DNA from: CBDAQD01 sp965275905
GTDB taxonomy: Bacteria; Pseudomonadota; Alphaproteobacteria; Rhizobiales; JAJFHC01
NCBI GenBank assembly: GCA_965275905.1
Contig: CBDHYJ010000077.1
Location: 76,773 to 140,772 of the forward strand
Length of the DNA: 64,000 nt
Direction: 5' to 3'
In this document: positions 1 to 9,675 of the stretch, in pieces
How the letters are laid out: each line of letters begins with the position of its first letter
Position numbering within the stretch: the first letter of the stretch is position 1
The notes under the pieces: model-generated
What the model saw: the letters and a program-made list of their open reading frames with translations, nothing else
Told to the model about the DNA's origin: nothing
Database searches by the model: none
Translations under genes and position numbers: made by a program

Positions 1-83
1 CTGCGCCCTGTGACAGGCCACATTCCTGTGCTAGCGTCCCCGGCTTGACACAGACCGCGAATTGCAATGCACGAGGATACAGG

Positions 84-1256
84 ATGCCCACAATCAATCG
101 TTTCGCCGACCTACAGGACGAGATCACGGAGTGGCGGCGTGACATCCACGCCAATCCCGAATTGCTGTTCGATGTCCACCGCACGGCGGGTCTGGTCGAA
201 GAGAAACTGAGGGACTTCGGTGTCGACGAGGTGGTGACGGGCATAGGCCGCACGGGCGTTGTCGGCGTGATCAGGGGCAAGGAGAACGGAAGCGGCAAGG
301 TCATCGGCCTGCGGGCGGACATGGATGCCCTGCCGATCCAGGAAATCCGGGATCTGCCGCACAAGTCGACTGTCGAAGGCAAGATGCACGCCTGCGGGCA
401 CGACGGTCATACGGCCATGCTGCTCGGCGCCGCGAAGTACCTTGCCGAGACGCGCAATTTCGACGGCACCGCGATTGTCATTTTTCAGCCGGCAGAGGAA
501 GGCGGCGGCGGCGGCCGGGAAATGGTCGAAGACGGCATGATGGACAAATTCGGAGTCGAACAGGTCTACGGGATGCATAACATGCCCGGTCTGCCGGTCG
601 GCCGTTTCGCAATCCGTCCGGGCGCCCTGATGGCCTCCGCCGACTTCTTCAGCGTACACATCGAGGGGCTCGGCGGACACGCGGCGCGCCCTCACGGTTG
701 CAACGATCCGGCGATCATCGTCAGTCAGATCGTGCAGTCGTTCCAGTCGATCGTTTCCCGCAATGCGGACCCGATCGAGAGTCTGGTCATTTCGGTGACC
801 CAGATCCATATGGGCGACACCAACAACGTCATCCCGCAGACCGCGTTCATGGACGGTACGGTGCGGGCGCTTAAGCCCGAGGTTCGCGAACTGGCCGAAA
901 AGAGAATGACGGCAATCTGCCAGCACATCGGCCTTGCCAACGACGCCCGGGTGGAGATCGACTACAAGCGGTTTTATCCGGTGACAGAGAACCATCCGCA
1001 GGAAACCACTTTCGCCGCCGGCGTCGCCCGCCAGATCGTCGGCGACGGCAATGTCGACGACAACGCACCCCCGGTAATGGGCGGTGAGGATTTCTCCTAC
1101 ATGCTGAATGCCAGGCCCGGTGCATTCATGTTCGTCGGTCAGGGCGACACTGCCGGTCTTCACCACCCGGAATACGACTTCAACGACGAGATCATACCCA
1201 TCGGCTGTTCCTATTGGGTGAAACTGGTCGAAACCGCGATGCCGGCGGCAAACTGA
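84..1256 (+). CDS. M20 family amidohydrolase (hippurate / N-acyl amino acid hydrolase type)
   Basis: The 390-residue protein is a di-metal M20D peptidase that removes acyl groups from N-acylated amino acids in the cytosol. Visible metal and catalytic motifs are ADMDALP near residue 78, HACGHDGH near 102, the QPAEEGGGG stretch that carries the catalytic Glu, and a GMHN His. Length is typical for the family (about 380-400). I start it at ATG 84, which has GAGG about 10 bases upstream, rather than at the in-frame TTG at 45. It precedes a second amidohydrolase and a peptide importer on the same strand, so it probably processes imported acyl-peptides or conjugates. The exact substrate cannot be read from sequence. 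Confidence 0.9.
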   Translation: MPTINRFADLQDEITEWRRDIHANPELLFDVHRTAGLVEEKLRDFGVDEVVTGIGRTGVVGVIRGKENGSGKVIGLRADMDALPIQEIRDLPHKSTVEGKMHACGHDGHTAMLLGAAKYLAETRNFDGTAIVIFQPAEEGGGGGREMVEDGMMDKFGVEQVYGMHNMPGLPVGRFAIRPGALMASADFFSVHIEGLGGHAARPHGCNDPAIIVSQIVQSFQSIVSRNADPIESLVISVTQIHMGDTNNVIPQTAFMDGTVRALKPEVRELAEKRMTAICQHIGLANDARVEIDYKRFYPVTENHPQETTFAAGVARQIVGDGNVDDNAPPVMGGEDFSYMLNARPGAFMFVGQGDTAGLHHPEYDFNDEIIPIGCSYWVKLVETAMPAAN

Positions 1257-1368
1257 TTTTCATGCGGCAACATTGTTGCTTGCCCTTAACGCCTGCCGCT
1301 GCGATGCTCTCGCCACCTGAATCAAGAGGCCGCGATGCTGGCAAGCGGTCCGACTGGGGGTATGAACG

Positions 1369-2613
1369 GTGAGTGGAGTCCTGTTCCGCAATGCGGCGCT
1401 GGTTGACGGCACGCACAGCGAAGCCCGGCAAGGCTTCAATGTGCTGGTTGAAGGTGACCGGATCAAGGAGGTCGCCGACACGCCGATTGCCGTTTCGGGC
1501 GAAGACGTTCGCGAAATCGACCTGAACGGCGCCACTCTTATGCCCGGCCTGGTTGACGCGCACGTTCACGTAAAGGCAACGGATCTCGATCTCTCCAAGC
1601 TTATGGTCAAGCCGGTCAGCTACCTGATCGCGCAGACCGCACAGATCATGCACGCCATGCTGATGCGCGGGTTCACCACCGTCCGCGACGCCGCCGGGGC
1701 CGATCGGGGCCTCGCGGATGCCGTCGAGCACGGGCTGTTTGCCGGCCCTCGTCTCAGGGTCTGCGGACTTGCCCTCAGCCAGACCGGCGGGCATTCAGAT
1801 GTGCGGCCCGTAACGGTGATGAGCCAGGCCGCCCAGGTCGAACAGCACAATCTCGTTCAGCAATTCGGGCGCATCGCCGACGGGGTGGATGAATGCCGCC
1901 GTGCCGCCCGGGACGAACTGCGCAAAGGCGCGCATCACGTCAAGATCATGGCGGGCGGCGGTGTTTCGTCGCCCTCCGACCCGATCGAGAATACGCAGTA
2001 TTCCATGGAGGAACTGACCGCCATCTGCGAGGAAGCGGCGGCATGGCAGACCTACACCATGGCGCACACCTATACGCCCGCGGCCATCTCCATGTCGGTA
2101 CGCGCCGGGGTGCGCACCGTTGAGCACTGCAATCTGATCGATGCGGAAACGGCGGCGCTGGTTGCCGAAAAAGGCGCCTACCACGTGCCGACGAACATTA
2201 CTTATTATGCGCTCAACAAGCACGGGCGGGAATTCGGATTTCCCGAGGTCTCGATCGAAAAGCTCAAGGCCATCGTCGATGCCGGGCTCGGCGCCCTGGA
2301 ACTGACCCGCGATGCGGGCGTCAAAATAGGCTTCGGCACCGATCTGCTCGGACCGTGCCATCGATACCAGGCCAATGAGTTTTCACTGTCTGCCGAAGTG
2401 CTCGGCAATCACGGCGCCATAAAGGCATCGCTCGAGACTTCCGCCGAGATCATGTATCTGGAGAACGAGATCGGACGGCTCGAGCCGGGCTACAAGGCAG
2501 ATCTGATCGTCGTCAATGGCAATCCATTGGACGACATCGGCGTTTTGGAGAATGATGGCGAACGCATACCGTTCGTCATGAAGGACGGAGAGGTCTTCAA
2601 GGACCTGCTGTAA
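1369..2613 (+). CDS. Metal-dependent amidohydrolase, imidazolonepropionase-like / Xaa-Pro dipeptidase type
   Basis: This is a 414-residue amidohydrolase-superfamily enzyme. It carries the N-terminal HVHV (HxH) metal motif, a Lys in the HHVKIMAGGG segment that would be the carbamylated bridging ligand, the later His sites AHTYTP and EHCN, and the catalytic Asp in GFGTDLLG. This pattern fits the dipeptidase and cyclic-amide branch often annotated Xaa-Pro dipeptidase. It starts at GTG 1369 with GGGGGT just upstream; no better in-frame ATG was seen. It lies 112 bases after the M20 gene and 71 bases before the substrate-binding protein gene, consistent with one peptide-use operon. Substrate specificity is inferred from neighbours only. 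Confidence 0.85.
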   Translation: MSGVLFRNAALVDGTHSEARQGFNVLVEGDRIKEVADTPIAVSGEDVREIDLNGATLMPGLVDAHVHVKATDLDLSKLMVKPVSYLIAQTAQIMHAMLMRGFTTVRDAAGADRGLADAVEHGLFAGPRLRVCGLALSQTGGHSDVRPVTVMSQAAQVEQHNLVQQFGRIADGVDECRRAARDELRKGAHHVKIMAGGGVSSPSDPIENTQYSMEELTAICEEAAAWQTYTMAHTYTPAAISMSVRAGVRTVEHCNLIDAETAALVAEKGAYHVPTNITYYALNKHGREFGFPEVSIEKLKAIVDAGLGALELTRDAGVKIGFGTDLLGPCHRYQANEFSLSAEVLGNHGAIKASLETSAEIMYLENEIGRLEPGYKADLIVVNGNPLDDIGVLENDGERIPFVMKDGEVFKDLL

Positions 2614-2684
2614 ACCAGCGTGGCGATAGGCCCGGTGGTTCAATTGCTGTTAGTATCAATTCACCAAAGAGGGAGGTGAAAGAC

Positions 2685-4289
2685 ATGTCCGTACTCAAAA
2701 AAACCATTACCGGGATCAGTGCCGCCGGCCTGCTGGCGTCAGGCGCGCTGACCGCGGATGCCAAGACATTCCGCTGGGGATTCCAGGGTGATGCACAGAC
2801 CATGGATCCGCACGGCCTGTTCGAAACCCTGACGCTCAGCTTCCAGCGCAACATTTACGAAGGCCTCGTCATCCGCGATGACAAAATGGAAATCGTCGGC
2901 GCCCTGGCCGAAAGCTGGGAAAACGTCGAACCGACCGTCTGGCGCTTCAAACTGCGCAAGGGCGTGAAATTCCATGACGGCAGCGACTTCCAGGCAGACG
3001 ATGTCGCCTTCTCCGTGGAACGCCTCAGCACGGAAGGTTCCGACATGAAGGTCGTGGCCTCACTGATCAAGGGCACCAAGATCATCGACGACCACACCAT
3101 CGACATCATTACGCCGACGCCGAACCCGATCCTGCCGCTGCAGCTTGAAATCTTCTACATCATGGATAAGCAGTGGGCGGAGAAGCACAAGACAACCGAA
3201 GCCACCAACGTTAAAGGCGGCGACGAGGGCAACCACGCCAACCTGAACGCCAACGGCACCGGCCCGTTCATCCTCAAGGAACGCCAGACGGGTGTGAAGA
3301 CGACCCTGACGCGCAACCCGAATTACTGGAACAAGAACATCCCGACGAACATATCCGAAGCGGTGTTCACGCCCATCGCCCAGGATGCGACCCGCGTCGC
3401 GGCCCTGATCTCGGGTAACGTGCACATGGCCTACCCCATTCCGGTGCAGGACTGGAAGAGGCTCGAAGACGCCCAGGGCGTGAAGCCGCTCACCGGGCCG
3501 GAAGCACGCACGATCTTCCTGGGATTCGACCAGGCACGGGACGAACTGACGACCTCGAACATCAAGGGCAAGAACCCGTTCAAGGACGTGCGGGTGCGCA
3601 AGGCGTTCATGCACGCGATCAACATCGATGCGATCAAGCAGAAGGTCATGCGCGGTGCTGCGACGCCGGCAGGCCTGATGGTCGCGCCGCAGATCAACGG
3701 CTACAACGACGGCCTGAACAAGCGTCTGGAGTATAATCTGGACGGGGCCAAGGCGCTGATGAAGGAAGCCGGCTACGCAGACGGCTTCGAGGTCACCATG
3801 GACTGCCCGAACGACCGCTACGTCAATGACGAGAAGATCTGCCAGGCGGCAGCCGGCATGCTTGCGAAGATCAACGTCAAGGTGAACCTTCTGGCCCAGA
3901 CCAAGTCCAAGTATTTCGGCAAGGTGCTGGCCCAGAACGGTTACGACACCAGCTTCTTCCTGCTCGGCTGGACGCCCTCAACCTTCGACAGCCATAACGC
4001 CATCTCGTCTCTGATGGCCTGCCGCGGCGGCGAGGACAAGATCGGAGCATTCAACCTCGGCGGATACTGCAACCCCCGGATCAACGAGCTTTCGGCCATG
4101 ATCCAGTCCGAGACGGATCCGACCAAGCGCCAGTCGCTGATCGACGAGGCGTTCCAGATCCACAAGGACGAAGTCGGCCATATCCCGCTCCATCAGCAGC
4201 CGCTGTCCTGGGGCGTGTCCGACAAGGTCTCCGTGATCCAGCGGTCTGACAATGCGTTCGATCTGCGCTACGCGGTGGTGAACGAGTAG
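2685..4289 (+). CDS. Peptide ABC transporter substrate-binding protein (SBP_bac_5)
   Basis: This is an extracytoplasmic DppA/OppA-class binding protein of about 534 residues. The Sec signal peptide is the first roughly 27 residues (basic MSVLKK, then a hydrophobic stretch ending in ADA). The cluster 5 hallmark TFRWGFQGDAQTMDPHG follows directly, then a long domain with LRKGVKFHDG and VRKAFMHAI motifs. ATG 2685 is preferred over the in-frame GTG at 2676 because the strong GGGAGG site at 2671-2676 sits 8 bases upstream of the ATG and overlaps the GTG. It delivers peptides or related compounds to the permeases encoded next. A GC hairpin between this gene and the permease gene probably favours its higher expression. 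Confidence 0.93.
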   Translation: MSVLKKTITGISAAGLLASGALTADAKTFRWGFQGDAQTMDPHGLFETLTLSFQRNIYEGLVIRDDKMEIVGALAESWENVEPTVWRFKLRKGVKFHDGSDFQADDVAFSVERLSTEGSDMKVVASLIKGTKIIDDHTIDIITPTPNPILPLQLEIFYIMDKQWAEKHKTTEATNVKGGDEGNHANLNANGTGPFILKERQTGVKTTLTRNPNYWNKNIPTNISEAVFTPIAQDATRVAALISGNVHMAYPIPVQDWKRLEDAQGVKPLTGPEARTIFLGFDQARDELTTSNIKGKNPFKDVRVRKAFMHAINIDAIKQKVMRGAATPAGLMVAPQINGYNDGLNKRLEYNLDGAKALMKEAGYADGFEVTMDCPNDRYVNDEKICQAAAGMLAKINVKVNLLAQTKSKYFGKVLAQNGYDTSFFLLGWTPSTFDSHNAISSLMACRGGEDKIGAFNLGGYCNPRINELSAMIQSETDPTKRQSLIDEAFQIHKDEVGHIPLHQQPLSWGVSDKVSVIQRSDNAFDLRYAVVNE

Positions 4290-4306
4290 TCGCGACTGAA
4301 GGGATA

Positions 4307-4343
4307 TGCCGGGACCGTAGGACACAATCCGCCGGTCCCGGCA
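4307..4343 (+). terminator. Hairpin between binding-protein and permease genes
   Basis: TGCCGGGACC (4307-4316) and GGTCCCGGCA (4334-4343) form a perfect 10-bp stem with a 17-base loop. There is no U tract afterwards, so it is more likely an mRNA-stabilising or attenuating hairpin that gives excess binding protein than a full terminator. Its role is inferred from position. Confidence 0.55.
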
Positions 4344-4375
4344 CCCAAATGGCTCGTCAGGCAGATTGACCGCCA

Positions 4376-5359
4376 ATGATCACATTCATAGCCCAGAGAT
4401 TGATCCAGTCGGTCGTTGTCATGCTGACCGTGGCCCTGATCGCGTTCTCGCTGTTCCGGTATGTCGGCGATCCGATCAACAACATGGTCGGACAGGACAC
4501 CACCCTCGAAGAGCGCGAGGAACTGAAGGAACGTCTCGGGCTCAATGACAGCTTCTTCCTGCAGTTCGCCCGCTTCGCCAAGAGCGCGGCACAGGGCGAA
4601 TTCGGTTTTTCCTATCAGCACCGCAGGCCGGTTTCGGAACTGCTGGCGGAAAGGCTGCCCGCCACGCTGGAACTGTCGCTGGTGTCGGCCCTGATCGCTC
4701 TGCTCGTCGGCGTGCCGATGGGCGTCTATACCGCCATCCGACGAGACAGCCCGCTTTCGCACGCCTTCATGACGCTCTCCCTTGTCGGCATTTCCCTGCC
4801 GACCTTCCTGATCGGCATTCTTCTGATTCTGTTCTTCGGCGTCATCCTGCGCTGGCTGCCGACTTTCGGGCGCGGCGATGTCGTCGCCATAGGCTGGTGG
4901 ACAACCGGCCTGCTCACGGCTTCCGGCCTCAAGTCACTTATCATGCCGGCGATCACGCTCGCCCTGTTCCAGATGACCCTGATCATGCGTCTTGTGCGGG
5001 CCGAAATGCTGGAAGTGTTGCGTACGGATTTCGTCAAGTTCGGCCGTGCGCGGGGTCTTGCGGACCGCTACATCCACTTCGTCATCGCCCTGAAAAACAC
5101 GATGGTTCCGGTCATTACCATCACGGGGCTGCAACTGGGCTCGATCATCGCCTTCGCCATCATCACCGAAAGCGTGTTCCAGTGGCCGGGCATGGGCCTC
5201 CTGTTCATTCAGGCCGTGGGATCGGTCGACATCCCGATCATGGCGGCTTACCTGGTTCTGATTGCCTTCTTCTTCGTCGTTATCAACCTGATCGTCGATA
5301 TCCTCTATTTCGTCGTCGATCCCCGGCTGCGCGTCGACAGCGCAGGCGCGGGCCACTAG
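4376..5359 (+). CDS. Peptide ABC transporter permease, DppB type
   Basis: This 327-residue inner-membrane permease has the DppB/OppB layout. An N-terminal helix (LIQSVVVMLTVALIAFSLF) is followed by a periplasmic segment and about five further helices. The cytoplasmic EAA-like coupling loop appears as DFVKFGRARGLADRYIHFVIALKNTM, and the family ending VNLIVDILYFVVDPRLR is present. Start ATG 4376 has no strong ribosome site, which suggests translation coupled to upstream reading. It is followed after 12 bases by the second permease gene, with which it would form the membrane heterodimer. Confidence 0.93.
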   Translation: MITFIAQRLIQSVVVMLTVALIAFSLFRYVGDPINNMVGQDTTLEEREELKERLGLNDSFFLQFARFAKSAAQGEFGFSYQHRRPVSELLAERLPATLELSLVSALIALLVGVPMGVYTAIRRDSPLSHAFMTLSLVGISLPTFLIGILLILFFGVILRWLPTFGRGDVVAIGWWTTGLLTASGLKSLIMPAITLALFQMTLIMRLVRAEMLEVLRTDFVKFGRARGLADRYIHFVIALKNTMVPVITITGLQLGSIIAFAIITESVFQWPGMGLLFIQAVGSVDIPIMAAYLVLIAFFFVVINLIVDILYFVVDPRLRVDSAGAGH

Positions 5360-5371
5360 GGGGTTCGGGGC

Positions 5372-6316
5372 ATGGCGGAAATCGGGGCAGCAGGATCGGG
5401 CACGAAGAGCTGGCTGTCGCGCGCGTTCGACAGCGACATCTGGTACAGCTTCTGCCGGTCGCCCGTCACGGTCGTGTCGGCCCTTCTTACGATCGCCTTC
5501 TTCCTCGGGGCCATTCTCGCGCCCCTGATCTCGCCGCATAATCCGTTCGACCTGGCGTCGATCGACATTCTGGACGCAAGCCTGCCGCCGGCCTGGCTTG
5601 GCGAAGGCGATCCGCGCTTTCTGCTCGGCACCGACGACCAGGGCCGCGATATCCTGTCGACGATCATATTCGGGGCGCGTATCTCGCTCTTTGTCGGCGT
5701 TGCCTCAGTCGCCTTTTCACTCATTCTCGGCGTCAGCCTCGGCCTGATCAGCGGTTACGTCGGCGGCCGCTTCGACGCGTTCGTGATGCGCGTGGCCGAT
5801 ATCCAGCTGTCGTTCCCGTCGATCCTCATCGCGCTCCTGATCGACGGAGTCGCCCGCGGCGTCCTGCCGCGCAACATGCACGAGGAACTGGCATTCTACG
5901 TGCTGATTTTCGCTATCGGGATTTCCGGCTGGGTCCAGTATGCACGCACGGTGCGCGGGTCCACGCTGGTCGAGAAGAACAAGGAATACGTCCAGGCGGC
6001 GCGCGTCATCGGCATCGGCCCTGCCACCATCCTCTGGCGCCATATCCTGCCCAACGTCACAGGGCCGGTGCTGGTCATTGCCACCATCCATCTCGCGATC
6101 GCCATCATCACCGAAGCGACGCTGTCGTTCCTCGGCGTCGGTGTCCCGCCCACAACGCCTTCGCTCGGGACACTGATCCGCGTCGGTAACGACTTCCTGT
6201 TCTCGGGCGAATGGTGGATCACGATCTTCCCCGGCATCGCGCTGGTGCTGCTTGTGCTCGCCATCAACCTGCTCGGCGACTGGCTGCGCGATGCGCTCAA
6301 CCCGAAACTCCGATAG
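5372..6316 (+). CDS. Peptide ABC transporter permease, DppC type
   Basis: This 314-residue partner permease has an N-terminal OppC-type helix (VVSALLTIAFFLGAILAPLI). The signature LLGTDDQGRDILSTIIFGARISL near residues 86-108 is typical of DppC/OppC, and the EAA loop reads EYVQAARVIGIGPATILWRHILPNV. It has about six membrane segments and ends in LLGDWLRDALNPKLR, the usual DppC tail. It lies between the DppB-type gene and the fused ATPase, 10 bases from each neighbour's coding sequence or less, so it is co-transcribed. Confidence 0.93.
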   Translation: MAEIGAAGSGTKSWLSRAFDSDIWYSFCRSPVTVVSALLTIAFFLGAILAPLISPHNPFDLASIDILDASLPPAWLGEGDPRFLLGTDDQGRDILSTIIFGARISLFVGVASVAFSLILGVSLGLISGYVGGRFDAFVMRVADIQLSFPSILIALLIDGVARGVLPRNMHEELAFYVLIFAIGISGWVQYARTVRGSTLVEKNKEYVQAARVIGIGPATILWRHILPNVTGPVLVIATIHLAIAIITEATLSFLGVGVPPTTPSLGTLIRVGNDFLFSGEWWITIFPGIALVLLVLAINLLGDWLRDALNPKLR

Positions 6317-6325
6317 GCGGACCCG

Positions 6326-8055
6326 ATGACGCTCCTCGACATAAAGGGCATGCGGGTCGAATTCCCGTCGAGACGGGGACACGTTGTGGCCGTCGAGGAG
6401 CTGGCGCTCTCCGTCGAACCGGGCGAGATTCTCGGCGTCGTCGGCGAATCCGGCGCCGGAAAGTCGACCATCGGCAACGCGGTTATCGGCCTTCTCGAAC
6501 CGCCGGGAGAGATGACCCGGGGCGAGGTCTATCTTCAGGGCAAGAGGATTGACAATCTGAGCGAGACGGAGCAGCGGCGGATCAGGGGTGCACGGATCGG
6601 CATGATCTTCCAGGACCCCCTCACCTCGCTCGATCCGCTCCAGACGATCGAGCGGCAGCTTGTCGATACGATCCAGCGGCACCTCAACCTGGGCGAGGCA
6701 GATGCTCTCGCCCGTTCCGTCGAATTGCTGGATGCCGTCGGCATTCCCGACCCGGCGATCCGCATCAAGCAGTATCCGCACCAGTTTTCGGGTGGGATGC
6801 GCCAGCGTGTCGTGATCGCGCTTGCGCTGTGCGCCGATCCGGAACTGATCATCGCAGACGAACCGACGACCGCGCTCGATGTCTCGGTGCAGGCGCAGAT
6901 CCTTGACCTCATGAAGGGGCTGTGCCGGGATCGCAATGTGGGCATGATCCTGATCACACACGATATGGGTGTCATCGCCGAAACCGCCGACCGGGTCGCC
7001 GTCATGTATCGCGGCCGGGTGGTCGAAACCGGCACGACCGCGCAGATCATCGGCGCGCCGGAGCATGACTACACCAAGAGCCTGATCTCCGCCGTCCCGC
7101 GCCCCGATACGCGCGTCGACCGCTTCCCCCTCGTCACCTACATCGAGGATGCGGAAGAACGGCCCGACGGGCTCGACCTCGCAACGCACTGGCTGGGCAA
7201 GATCCAGGATTTCGGCGAGGATCGCGACGTGCTGGTCGATCTTGAAGACCTGCACATGCGGTTCATCACGCGGCACTCGTTCTTTGCAAGCAAGCGGCTC
7301 TATCTCGACGCCGTCAAGGATGCGAACTTCCAGATCCGGACCGGCGAGGTGTTCGGCCTCGTGGGCGAGAGCGGCTCGGGCAAGTCGACGGTCGCCCGCA
7401 TGATCACCGGCATTTATACACCCGACAGGCGGGCGCATTTCCTTTGCCGGAAAGGACCTGACCGCGCTCAAGTCCCGCCGGGAGGCGGCACCGTGGCGGC
7501 GGCAGATGCAGATGGTGTTCCAGGACCCGTTCTCATCGCTCAACGGGCGTATGCGGGTGCGTGACATCATTGCCGAGCCGATCCATTTCCACGAACTGGC
7601 AAGCACCAATGACGAGGCCTACGGGATCGTCGACGACCTGCTCGACGTGGTCGGGCTCGGCGGCCAGGCGGCCATGAAGTTTCCGCATGAGTTTTCCGGC
7701 GGCCAGAGACAGCGCATCTCCATTGCGCGCGCACTTGCGACCCGCCCCCGCTTTCTGGTCTGCGACGAGCCCACCTCGGCGCTCGACGTCTCGATCCAGG
7801 CGCAGATCCTCAACCTGCTCAAGGACCTGCAGGAAGAACTGAAACTGACCATGCTGTTCATCAGCCACGATCTGCCCGGTAATCCGTCAGATGTGCGACC
7901 GGGTCGGCGTCATGCGCCATGGCCAGCTGCTCGAAGTGGCCGAGACCGAGACCCTGTTTGAGTCCCCGACCCACGACTATACGAAGCACCTGCTGGAACT
8001 GATGCCCAAGTTCCGCGGCTTCGATGCAGCCGCGATCGCCGAGGCGACCGCCTGA
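6326..8055 (+). pseudogene. Fused dual ATPase of the peptide ABC transporter (DppD-DppF type), two frameshifts
   Basis: Read through two single-base insertions, this encodes a 575-residue ATPase with two complete nucleotide-binding domains, as in GsiA-like proteins. Domain 1 has Walker A GESGAGKS (residues 40-47), signature FSGGMRQRV and Walker B LIIADEPTTALD. Domain 2 has Walker A GESGSGKST near residue 350, FSGGQRQRIS and LVCDEPTSALD. The frame changes once near 7428 (GACAGGCGG, one G too many) and again near 7876 (CTGCCCGG, one base too many). After each shift the expected family sequence continues, ending at TGA 8053-8055. As deposited, no full product is made. Both events being one-base gains in GC runs suggests sequencing error, but true decay is not excluded. 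Confidence 0.85.
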
Positions 8056-8063
8056 CGCCGCGC

Positions 8064-8729
8064 TCAGCCGGCCATATCCATCAGCCAGTCGAATAACGGT
8101 TTGAGACGCCTGAAGTCCGCTTTGCAGGACTTGACGAGGTCGGGCCCGATGGCAGCCTTTTCGTCATGGTCGATCCAGGCTGCCAGGCCCTTGTGGCGCA
8201 GCAGATGAGCGCGCGCGTGGTCCTGGGGCCAGCCGGACGGCACCCGTTTGAGATCCGGCTCGCTTAGCCGGATTCCTTTCTTCTCCAGCGCGCCGAGAAT
8301 CTTTTCAAGTGCGGCACCGTCCTCGGCCGCGACCCGATCGCGGAACCGTTCCAGCGCCTGCTTCTCGAACGCGAACACGCCCGTGCCCAGCGCACAGTGC
8401 CCCGGCTCGAAACCGAAGAACCACGCGGGTGGCGCGTTGGCGTCGGCGACAGGCGAAAAAGATATCCTGACATGCGCGTTGTACGGTGTCTTGTCCTTGG
8501 AGAACCGGACATCGCGGTAAATCCGGAAGACTTTCGGTTTGTGCACTATGCCCGTCAGGTCTTCAAGCTGGCCGGCCATCTCGGCGCTGAAGGCTTCCGC
8601 GGGCTGCTTGACGGCGCGCTCATAGACCGGCTTGTTGGCCTGAAACCAGTCGCGCGTGTTGTTGGCCTTGAGGGCTTCCAGGAATTCGAGAGTCTCGGCC
8701 GGAAACCCGGAATGAGATGCAGGCGTCAT
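8064..8729 (-). CDS. DUF2461 domain protein (TIGR02453 family)
   Basis: This 221-residue soluble protein fits the DUF2461 family. It has FLEALKANNTRDWFQANKPVYE near the N terminus, FRIYRDVRFSKDKTPYNAHVRISF in the middle and a C-terminal region with a basic GWPQDHARAHLLRHKGLAAW stretch. Length is normal. The function of the family is not known, and I assign none. It is transcribed convergently towards the peptide transporter operon, with only 8 bases between the stop codons. ATG 8729 is the start, with GGGGAA upstream. Confidence 0.85.
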   Translation of the reverse strand: MTPASHSGFPAETLEFLEALKANNTRDWFQANKPVYERAVKQPAEAFSAEMAGQLEDLTGIVHKPKVFRIYRDVRFSKDKTPYNAHVRISFSPVADANAPPAWFFGFEPGHCALGTGVFAFEKQALERFRDRVAAEDGAALEKILGALEKKGIRLSEPDLKRVPSGWPQDHARAHLLRHKGLAAWIDHDEKAAIGPDLVKSCKADFRRLKPLFDWLMDMAG

Positions 8730-8753
8730 ATTGGCAGTTCCCCTATTTCGCGG

Positions 8754-9095
8754 TCACTTCGGCGGCAACGTCGTGACAAACGAAAGCGCCAGCGATACCC
8801 AGTCCTTCAGGGCATCGTCGTCGCACGCTTCCTCGGAAACGAAGACGAGCCCGGTCATGCGGCGGCCGCCCTGCTCCATGGCCTGAGCGCCTTCGCGGCC
8901 AAGTGCCTCCTCCTGGTTGTCCTTGCCGACACGGAACATGAACCGCCCCTCGCCGGCTTTCGTGCGATCCGCCCCGCCGACCATGTTGCCGTCGAGCAGG
9001 AAACAGACACCGCCCATCATCTTTTTCTCCGACACCCCCGGCAATCCGCCGAGCGCCTCGCGAAAACGGGACGTCAGTTCTTCGTCATAGGCCAT
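8754..9095 (-). CDS. TfoX N-terminal domain protein
   Basis: The 113-residue protein matches the TfoX N-terminal domain. It begins MAYDEELTSRFREALGG, followed by the characteristic VSEKKMMGGVCFLLDGNMVGGA segment and a C-terminal GLVFVSEEACDDDALKDWVSLAL. It lacks the TfoX C-terminal domain, as do most small members of this family. Start ATG 9095 has a perfect GGAGG 5 bases upstream. A longer in-frame reading to 9197 would overlap the upstream gene and has no site. A role in competence, as for Haemophilus TfoX, should not be assumed. Its neighbours are unrelated small proteins. Confidence 0.85.
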   Translation of the reverse strand: MAYDEELTSRFREALGGLPGVSEKKMMGGVCFLLDGNMVGGADRTKAGEGRFMFRVGKDNQEEALGREGAQAMEQGGRRMTGLVFVSEEACDDDALKDWVSLALSFVTTLPPK

Positions 9096-9177
9096 CGCGT
9101 CCTCCGTGATCGGCTCAAGCACGCAGATACCCGGAAGCCGCATTCCCGCGCGGCCCCCGGGCTCCTGTCGTCCGATG

Positions 9178-9561
9178 TCACCCCTGCATGCTTTCATAGG
9201 TGATCATCGCAATGCGCGCGCCCTGCGGGTCGGTGATCGTGGTCATCCGGCCAACGCCCGGCACGTCCATGGGGCCGGAAAGCACGGTCGCGCCGGCCGC
9301 CTTGGCCTTTTCCGTGCAGGCATCCACGTCCGTGACCGTCACATAGATCGTCCAGGATCCGCTGTCCTCCGGCATCGGCGAAAATCCGCCGATCGGGCCA
9401 TCGCCGACCATGATCCCGGAATAGCCGTGTCCGTCCTGCATCGGGATCTCGCCGATATGCCAGCCCAGGACGTCGCTGTAGAATTTCTTCGCCGCCGCAG
9501 TATCCGGTCCGGCGAACTCGATCCAGCCCGCTACGCCCGGCGTTGTCATGGTTTCACTCAT
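9178..9561 (-). CDS. Glyoxalase/VOC family protein
   Basis: This is a 127-residue single-module vicinal-oxygen-chelate protein. It shows the beta-alpha-beta pattern GVAGWIEFAGPDTAAAKKFYSDVLGWHI, then YVTVTDVDACTEKAKAAGATVLSGPMDVPGVGRMTTITDPQGARIAMI, typical of the CFP30B-like subgroup. Members bind a metal and act on small electrophiles or ligands; the substrate is unknown. AGGAGG lies immediately upstream of ATG 9561. It runs in the same direction as the TfoX-N and DUF2461 genes and may share their transcript. Confidence 0.85.
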   Translation of the reverse strand: MSETMTTPGVAGWIEFAGPDTAAAKKFYSDVLGWHIGEIPMQDGHGYSGIMVGDGPIGGFSPMPEDSGSWTIYVTVTDVDACTEKAKAAGATVLSGPMDVPGVGRMTTITDPQGARIAMITYESMQG

Positions 9562-9675
9562 CTGATCCTCCTTGTTTTCATCCCGTCGAGGTCACTTCGA
9601 CGGACCAAGGATGTTCGCCGGAGCGCTGTCCCGACACGGCCAGGACATTTTTTTGTTCCCCGGCGAACGCATCTG

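Noticed and set aside
111..1166. Long open frame on the opposite strand of the M20 gene
   Set aside because: The protein-like motifs all lie on the plus strand; GC-rich codon use leaves long antisense frames open here and in many other genes.
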